A stretch of 64,000 nucleotides of DNA from Galeruca laticollis (lineage: Eukaryota > Arthropoda > Insecta > Coleoptera > Chrysomelidae), in NCBI GenBank assembly GCA_963921935.1, contig OY998180.1:63566551-63630550 (forward strand). The letters run 5' to 3'. The notes under the pieces were generated by a model. The model was not told the origin of the DNA, did not search any database, and was given only the letters and a program-made list of their open reading frames with translations. The translations under genes were made by a program, and so were the position numbers. Of the stretch, positions 57,031 to 64,000 are shown piece by piece. Every line of letters begins with the position of its first letter. Position 1 is the first letter of the stretch.

Positions 57031-58001
57031 ACTTAAATAATTCAGAAAGTGTGTTACCCTATATAATTTTCCCAGAACAAAATCTAAAAGTTTTAATTGA
57101 TACTGGTAGCACAAGATCCTTTGTGACACCAGCTGTAGCTGAAAAATATTTCAAAAAATCGTATGTCAAAAAACCATTCCATGTAAAATCTGCCTTTGGT
57201 AGCAGTCAACAAAATTTCTGCACTTTTATTCCAGTCCCAAAAATGTTTAATTATAGGAAACCGCTTAATTTAAAATATTGCGTTTTCAAATTTCACGATC
57301 ATTTTGATTGTTTGTTAGGATTAGATAATTTAAAAATACTTAATGCAATTATTGACTTAAATAATAATTTGCTCATGACTCCTTATAGTCAAATTAAAAT
57401 GAATTACTTTGACATTAAAACCGGATCCACGAATTGTATAGTAGTGCATCCACGTTGTGAACAAGTAATTAAATTAAATATTGAAAATGTAAAAAATGGT
57501 GATGTAATTATACCATATACACGAATTGGGAAATTAGAAATCCCGGAATGTTTAACAAAAGTTGAAAATAATATAGCTTTATGTACAATTTTAAATCCTT
57601 CAGAATCCAACTTTCGAGTAGACTTAGGCCCTTCTATTAGTGTTGAGACATTCGATGAATACGAACAAACCCTCAACCCAAATTTTAATAATATTTATTC
57701 TGAAAATGTTAAATTTGATATATCGAAAGTTAGAACTGAACATATGAATTCCGAAGAGAAACAATCTGTATTAAAATTAGTTCAAGAGTATAGTGATATT
57801 TTTCATGTTGAAGGAAATCAGCTTACTTTCACAAGTAAAATAAAACATCATATTAAAACTTCTAATGATATACCTATTTATTCAAAATCATACAGATATC
57901 CTGAGATTCACCGAACGGAAATTCAAAAACAAATTCAAAAAATGTTAAATGATAATATTATTAGGCCGTCCAGCTCTCTGTGGCGAGCAATATCTGGATA
58001 G
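56979..58001 (+). pseudogene. pol: Errantivirus-like pol, protease to RT start
   Basis: The protease is entered by -1 frameshifting from gag. The retropepsin catalytic DTG is at about 57099 (VLIDTGSTRSFVTP) with an LLGLD-type second motif near 57316. The linker then leads to the N-terminal edge of the RT (HHIKTSNDIPIYSKSYRYP and INRTEIQ-like text). A one-base frame change within 57965-58001 ends the frame at a TAG and separates it from the RT proper. Upstream translation is intact, so protease would still be made. Confidence 0.85.
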
Positions 58002-59644
58002 TTCCAAAGAAGCTAGATGCTTTTCAAAAGCCAAAGTATCGACTCGTTGTTGATTATCGAAAACTGAATGAGATCACAATTGGAGATCGATATCCATTAC
58101 CAGATATTACAACGTTACTAGATAAGCTTGGACGTTGTCAATATTTTACAACATTAGATCTCGCTTCTGGTTTCCATCAGATCGAGATAGCTGAGGAGGA
58201 TATTCCGAAAACAGCCTTTAATATTGAAAATGGGCACAATGAATATGTGCGCATGGCCATGGGTCTGAAAGGGGCTCCTGCAACCTTTCAAAGGGTCATG
58301 GACAATATCCTAAGAGGTATACAGAACGAGAAATGTTTGGTGTACCTTGATGATATAATTGTGTTCAGTACCAGCTTACAAGAACACATCACAAATTTAA
58401 AAGAAGTATTCAATAGATTAAGAGATTCTAATTTTAAATTACAAATTGATAAATGCGAATTCTTGCGAAAAGAAGTAGCATATCTAGGACATATTGTCAC
58501 GCCAGAAGGTGTAAAACCGAACCCAGATAAAATTTTAGCAATTCAAAAATTTCCGATACCAAAAAATTCAAAACAATTAAAAGGATTCCTAGGACTCCTA
58601 GGGTATTATCGGAAATTTATAAAAGATTTTTCAAAATTAACTAAACCATTAACTATCAGATTGAAAAAAGATGCAATTATCAATGTAAATGATTCAGATT
58701 ATGTCGAATGTTTTGAAATGTGTAAAAATCTGTTGATAAATGAACCAATACTTCAATATCCAGATTTTACAAAACCCTTCAACCTTACCACAGACGCCAG
58801 CAATTATGCTTTAGGTGCTGTTTTAAGTCAATGCAAAATAGGCTCTGATTTACCTGTGGCTTACGCCAGCAGAACCTTAAATGATTCAGAATGCAACTAT
58901 TCTGTAATCGAGAAAGAACTTCTTGCCATAGTTTGGGCAGCGAAATACTTCCGCCCGTATCTTTTTGGCAAAAAATTTACAATAGTTACCGACCTTAAAC
59001 CACTTCAATGGTTATTCTCACTTAAAGATCCAAGTTCAAAGCTTGTCAGATGGCGCTTGAAACTTGAAGAATATGATTATGATATCGTATACAAAGAAGG
59101 TGCTTTAAATACCAATAGCGATTGTTTGTCCCGAATTCAAATAAATATTAATGAAACTGAATTACAAGAACCCCAATGTTCTAAAAATTTATTAGTTTAT
59201 ATGGACAAATTTAATAAAAAACTTTCATCATCTCCCGATGATAATAGATCTCTAATAGTCGAAACGGATAATGAAAGTAACAATAATGATGATGATGACG
59301 AAGACATCACAGTTCATACAAATGCAGAGAATCCTGTAATCGGTATACCAATTTCAGATTCAGCGATAAATATTGGTAAAAATCAATTAATATTTTCAGA
59401 AGTAAATTTCGAACCAGCCATACCCACTATTATAAAACTGTATGAAAATAAACAAAGAATCATTGTACAATTATCTAAAAATAATTTTGAGCAAGATGTG
59501 ATTAATTTCGTAAAAGAATACATAGTACCTAAAACTAAATATTTTATCTATTTCGAAGACCCAATTTATGACAAATTCAGTGTCATTCTACAAAATCACT
59601 TTCAAGATTCTCAAATCGACTTTGTTAGATGTTCCTTTATATGA
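57965..59644 (+). pseudogene. pol: Errantivirus-like reverse transcriptase and RNase H
   Basis: An open 554-codon frame. Conserved motifs are WIVPKKLDA at the start, TLDLASGFHQI, MGLKGAPATFQR and the catalytic LVYLDDIIVFS (near residue 123, about 58346). The RNase H begins LTTDASNYALGAVLSQ (near residue 273) and ends with GALNTNSDCLSR. A long acidic linker (NESNNNDDDDEDI) follows. It is closed by a stop at 59642-59644, where the pol frame continues one base over. All catalytic residues I can see are present. Confidence 0.88.
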
Positions 59645-60716
59645 AGTTAAAGAAGTTATTCAAAATTACCACGAGGGTAAGACTAATCATAGAGGTCTAG
59701 ATGAAACTTAAAATCAATTAAAAGCTTTGTATTATTGGCCTAATCAAAGAGCATCTATACAAACTTATATAAACGAATGCGAAGTTTGCCAGTTGAGCAA
59801 ATATGATAGAAAACCAATAAAACCATTATTAAATGTTACTCCTACAGCGACTAAACCTTTCCAAATTTTGCATTTAGACACGATAACCTTAGAAAATAGT
59901 AAATTTCTTACGATAATAGATTCATTTTCTAAATATGGTCAAATGTATGAATTAAAATCTAGACAAGGAATAGAAGTAGCTCATAGTCTAATTAAATATT
60001 TTACACACCATTGTATACCAGAACAAATAATTTCGGATAATGGAACTGAGTTGAAAAATTCTGTTGTAAGGGAATTATTAGAAACGCATAAAATAAAAAT
60101 TCATTTTATAAGTTCTCAACATCCAGAATCGAATGGAATTGCCGAAAGATTCCACTCTACAATTATTGAACACATCAGACTTTTGAATAATCAAAAAGAT
60201 TTTAAAAATGAGACTACTGAAAATAAAATACTTTATGCATTATTAGCCTATAATAATAGTGTTCATTCTGCAACAAAATTGAAACCTAACGAAATAATTA
60301 CCGGACACATAGATAGTAATACACCTTTCGATATAGAATTAGATCGACAAGTAGTTAATAATTATATACAAAATCATAAAGATAAAATGAAAATTTTGTA
60401 CTCGAATTTAAATCAAAAATTACAGGAAAATAAATCAAAAGTAATATCTAAAGCCAATAAAAGCCGTGAAGAATTACCAGATACAATACCCACTAAAGTG
60501 TATGTACGTAATAAACAGGCACAAGGTAAAACCAAAAATAAATATAAAAGTGAAGAAATTAAAAGTAAAAATATCCGACTAAAAACAGCAAAAATCGCTG
60601 CTAGACACAAAAATACTTCAGAAAATATTCATCTATCAAACATAAAACGTCCTAAAAAGACTCCATATAAATTCATTTCAGGTTCGTCACCGTCGGAGAC
60701 GCAACAATCAAAATAA
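59622..60716 (+). pseudogene. pol: Errantivirus-like integrase
   Basis: The frame resumes at about 59622 (zinc-binding HEGKTNHRG) but hits a nonsense TAA at 59709-59711. The remaining 329-codon frame from 59727 has the second zinc pair (CEVCQLSKY), the catalytic Asp in LHLDTITL, Asp in IISDNGTEL and Glu in SNGIAERFHST. A basic C-terminal tail (KYKSEEIKSKNIRLKTAK) is followed by the end PYKFISGSSPSE. Apart from the stop the integrase looks well conserved. Confidence 0.85.
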
Positions 60717-61834
60717 AAGATGTTACCCATAACTTGAGAATACTTCCCATAAATCTTGGATATGCCAAACTGCAGAAATCCAGCCATACTTTTGTTCATT
60801 TTTATAATTTAAGTCCACTACTAGTAGAATATAATAAGTTAAGTATACAATATAATCACGTTAAATATAATATATCTAATAATACATTTTTTCTAACTGA
60901 AACAGAAAATATTGTAAATATAATAGAGTACACTAAGAATAGTATAGATGATAAATTTAATAACATTAATATTCATTCAACCTTAGATAGACCAAAGAGA
61001 GGGTTAATTAACGGTCTTGGATCAATAGTAAAAACAATTACGGGAAATTTGGACTCTGAAGATGGAGAAAGAATTAATTCAATCATGGAACATTTAAAAC
61101 AAAATCAAGAAAACTTGCAAACTCAAATTAAAATGCAATATTCTGTTAGTCACCAAATAATTGATAATTTTAATAAGACAATTCAGGACATCCAGTATAA
61201 TGAAAAAATATTAAAAACGAAATTATTTGAGATAAGAGATATTTTAGATTTTCAAGCAAATGCGGAAAATATTATTTATTTAAAGCAGCTATTCAACGAA
61301 CTTCTTATCACATTCAATGTAATTCTAGACGTTTTAGAAACGGTAGAAAATTCATTAACCTTCTGTAAACTTAAAACATTACATCCAAGTATTATAAAAT
61401 CTGACGACTTATTTGCAGAGTTGCAAAAAGTGCATTATTACTATCAAACGGAATTACCTTTCGAATTAAAACATAAAAACATTTTAGAATTTGAAGCCGT
61501 CATAGACGTAGTTTGTAAAGTAGAAAATAATCAAATACAATATTTTTTATCGATACCTATTAATTATGATATTTTATTTAATCTTTTTTATATGTTACCT
61601 ATACCTACAGAAATTGAATCAGAATACGTAACATTAATACCTAATTCAAAATTTTTACTAAAATCAAATAATGTCATTAAACCTCTAAATGATATTTGCA
61701 CTCGCGGCAATATTTTTCAATGTCCTAACCATTTGCAAGACAATAATAATTATGGGTGCGAAGAAAACATATTGCTAGCAGGAAATTCTACATTTTGTCA
61801 ATATACAAAAATTGAAATAATCAAGAATCATTGA
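60682..61834 (+). pseudogene. env: Errantivirus-like env, surface and fusion part
   Basis: This is an F-like envelope fusion protein. The env frame has no ATG before the cleavage site; it opens beyond a consensus acceptor (ttcatttcag, exon from 60682), in line with expression from a spliced RNA. A furin-type site R-P-K-R is encoded at 60989-61000 and is followed by a Gly-rich fusion-peptide-like segment. Long helical heptad regions follow (about 61080-61280). The frame ends at a stop at 61832-61834. Overlap with the next frame (61821-61834) shows the break is a small indel there, so no full env would be made. Confidence 0.85.
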
Positions 61835-62309
61835 AATTATTCCGGAAATAAATCAATTTTTGGCAATATTTCCAGTAGAAGAAAAATTAATCATAAAATG
61901 TAAGCAAGAAACTGAAGTGAAAACTCTTAAAGGCATTTATTTAATTGAAAATTCAGCATGTAAAATTATATTTAGAAATCAAGAGTTAATATTTCAACAA
62001 AAAACTTTTGGACAACCTTTTGTAATAAATGAATTAAATTTGAGATTAAATCAATTACACGTTTCTCCGATGAAGATTGATTTAAAAAGTTTAAAAATAA
62101 AGGATATTCCAAATCAACTGGTAACGCCAATATTCACAGAAAACCATAATTTTCACATTCCCAGTATTTGGACTATTCTTCTTTATACAGCATTGATAGG
62201 GGCCTTCCTGTGGATCATGTACAAGAGGAAACATTCAGGAAGGACGAGTAAGAGTCAGCAGGAGTCAACGGAAGATGGGATCCAGCTTCCAGGAGAAGCT
62301 TCCTTCTAA
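61821..62309 (+). pseudogene. env: Errantivirus-like env, C-terminal part with membrane anchor
   Basis: Continuation of env in another frame, without an initiating ATG (the apparent start at 61860 is TTG). A cysteine-containing ectodomain stretch is followed by a transmembrane segment (IWTILLYTALIGAFLWIMY, about 62163-62220). A short basic cytoplasmic tail (KRKHSGRTS) ends at 62309. The stop lies at the polypurine tract. Confidence 0.85.
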
Positions 62310-62318
62310 AGCGGGAGG
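62308..62318 (+). promoter_or_regulatory. Polypurine tract
   Basis: AAAGCGGGAGG directly precedes the 3' LTR; it primes plus-strand synthesis. One C interrupts the purines. Confidence 0.75.
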
Positions 62319-62532
62319 TGTCACCTACGCCATTGCCCTTAGGTGGACAGTATATTGTGCTGATTAAGTATTTATATTATTGTAGAATTGCTTAGTTTGT
62401 GTTTGTTACGAGGTTATTTAAATTCATGTTTATAATGAAAATATCAGTCTTGTATTTGAATTTATTGTATTAGTTTGTCTTAGAAATAAAGTTAGTTTTT
62501 AAGAACACGTTTTCAGTAAATTAAAAGTTAAG

Positions 62533-62533
<1 letters not shown>
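62319..62533 (+). repeat. 3' LTR
   Basis: 215 bases, same ends as the 5' LTR; six substitutions relative to it. Confidence 0.93.

Positions 62534-62573
<40 letters not shown>
62534..62573. repeat. (TA)n microsatellite, right of provirus
   Basis: Continuation of the TA tract that the provirus split. Confidence 0.97.
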
Positions 62574-62574
<1 letters not shown>

Positions 62575-63017
62575 CTCTACCTTATACGAATCAATTATCA
62601 GAAAAAATAAAATATATATTATCTAAATATAATATCAAAATATGCCATAAACCAAATAATACACTATCATCACTATGTACTAAAGTTAAAAGCAAAACTG
62701 AAAATAATGAGAAATCAAATGTTATATACCCCATACCATGCTTAAACTGTTCAAAACATTACGTAGGAATGAGTACACAATATCTAGAAAACCGAATAAA
62801 TGGCCATACCAAAAATGCATCCACAGCGCTACACAAACATGAACATAACGGAAATCATAAATTCGATTTAAAAAACACAAAAATTTTAACACAAGACATA
62901 AATTATCAAAAACTCGAAATCAAAGAAATGATATATATGAAACAAGATAAATTATCAGTAAATGACAAACAAGACATAAAAAACTTGAGTCAAATTTATT
63001 ACAAATTGATCAATTAA
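62574..63017 (+). pseudogene. Penelope-like protein C-terminus (GIY-YIG)
   Basis: The frame is open from the TA tract. It contains NVIYPIPCLNCSKHYVGMST (the I-Y-x...Y-V-G core of GIY-YIG), YLENRINGHTKNASTALHKH and the same C-terminus as the inverted copy. Relative to that copy two residues are missing after NGH. The RT portion upstream is absent because the copy is truncated and then interrupted by the provirus. Confidence 0.85.
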
Positions 63018-63345
63018 TTAATTTTTATCACTACCAACATAATATCGTTGCGTGAATATCTAAGGTAGGTATTCTATTACTATTGACCCTTCATTCATGA
63101 CATTTTATTGACTTTTCAAAATCATTTATACAATTACTGTATTTTATGTAATTTAATTTTAATATTCATACATATTCTTTTAAAAATGCTCCTAAAATAA
63201 GAGCGAAACGTCAAGTTCAATGAATCTTTATTCGAAAATATATTTTAACTAATATATTTAATTTATACCACAACCTTTGAACCCAAGAAGATATAATTCT
63301 AAATATTATCGAAAAGTTGAAGAACATAAGTTAATTTATATAATT
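62574..63345 (+). mobile_element. Penelope-like element, 3' part with GIY-YIG and terminal repeat
   Basis: The (TA)n tract runs in frame into ALPYTNQLSEKIKYILSKYN and then the GIY-YIG domain; the stop is at 63015-63017. The 3' region (63018-63345) is the pseudo-LTR-like terminus and is matched in inverse orientation at 54455-54780. A new Penelope-like 5' region begins right after. Confidence 0.85.
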
Positions 63346-64000
63346 TGCAAGGGACTAAAGAGCAAAATAAGAAACAAAATATGCCATTCTATGAAGAAAT
63401 ACGTAAGAATTATGGAACAACAATTGTGACATCCATGAAATCCATAACCAATTCATTGAGGAAATTTGCTAACCAAAAAAATAGACGTTTATTTCTATTG
63501 AGATGTAAAAACACAGGAATCCAGCCAATTTTCTTGAATTTTGATATATCACATATTAATGTAACAGGTACGTACCTTAGAAAGAAATTCAACGATATTA
63601 TAAACACAACAAAATCAAAACTTTCAAATCTATATATTACTGAATCAATTCAAAATATAAAAAAGTTAGAAAAAACTATCAATTACGAAACTAATAATTT
63701 AAAGAATAGTTTTCCTGAAGTCTTAATAAATACATTTTGGAATCTAGAAAAATAAAATACGAGAAACAGTTTCAAAAAATAAAGAAAAATAATTTAAAAA
63801 AGTTTCATTAATTAGTAAATAACTCCACACAAGATACAATTAAAATAAATTCTGAGCAATGGCTTAAAAATATCTCTAACACATATTTACCAAATGATAT
63901 AGTAGAAGTATTAGCATTAGGTAAAAATTTCGCGCTTCCATATAGAAATGAAAATTAAGTACCATACACAGAAGACATTGCAAGTATAGAATCTGCTATA
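63345..64000 (+). pseudogene. Next Penelope-like copy, N-terminal region, runs off window
   Basis: The 63345-63755 frame is the N-terminal part of a Penelope-like protein, recognisable by NQKNRRLFLLRCKNTGIQPI. After a frame change the text EQWLKNISNTYLPNDIVEVL, then ALGKNFALP, follows (63858-63945), the conserved lead-in to the RT. Stops at about 63756, 63816 and 63957 show decay. The RT would lie beyond the window. Its position right after another copy's 3' end is the tandem arrangement typical of this group. Confidence 0.75.

Overview
The window is AT-rich, intron-poor animal DNA, almost certainly from an insect, and it is a graveyard of transposable elements. No host gene can be named with confidence. 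The insect assignment rests on the element types: an errantivirus-like LTR retrotransposon with an env gene and a serine-tRNA primer site, IS630/mariner transposases of the types common in insect genomes, I/Jockey- and CR1-type LINEs, Penelope-like elements with GIY-YIG domains and a tRNA-derived SINE. The species cannot be read from the sequence.

Layout. 1-6.5 kb: diverged satellite-like tandem repeats (1-655, 1575-2080), a 33-bp triplet repeat and an unrecognised minus-strand coding-like stretch inside an inverted repeat (4398-5280). 6.8-11.5 kb: decayed remains of a MADF-domain gene, a Ty3/Gypsy pol, an uncharacterised repeated protein family and an LTR relic. 13.0-20.5 kb: a full-length, open non-LTR retrotransposon (14034-19950, two intact ORFs, target-site duplication) inserted into a small inverted-repeat element. 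20.6-25.5 kb: a dead IS630-type transposase, copy 1 of a ~1.6-kb non-coding dispersed repeat carrying a SINE, and a 5'-truncated LINE with a 19-bp target duplication. 25.9-32 kb: low-complexity repeats and a minus-strand, broken Ty3/Gypsy element. 32.3-36.4 kb: copy 2 of the dispersed repeat abutting a mariner-type element with long inverted repeats, itself split by a LINE fragment. 37.4-46.8 kb: three more LINE relics, one of them (CR1-like, 41753-46526) inserted in a mariner-type transposase. 48.1-52.5 kb: an LTR relic, a foldback MITE and a complete 3.3-kb IS630-type transposon with an intron-bearing transposase. 54.4-64 kb: a cluster of inverted and tandem Penelope-like copies, interrupted in a (TA)n tract by a 7,179-bp errantivirus-like provirus (55355-62533).

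How the parts work together. The provirus still shows its expression design: tRNA-Ser primer site, gag, a T-TTT-TTA slippage heptamer into pol, a leader ATG/splice donor that stays in frame with env across a downstream acceptor, and a polypurine tract. Its pol and env carry frame breaks, so it is not autonomous. The only element whose coding capacity looks intact is the non-LTR element at 14-20 kb. Many insertions sit inside older ones, so their relative order can be read directly. The one clean empty-site comparison available within the window is the SINE.
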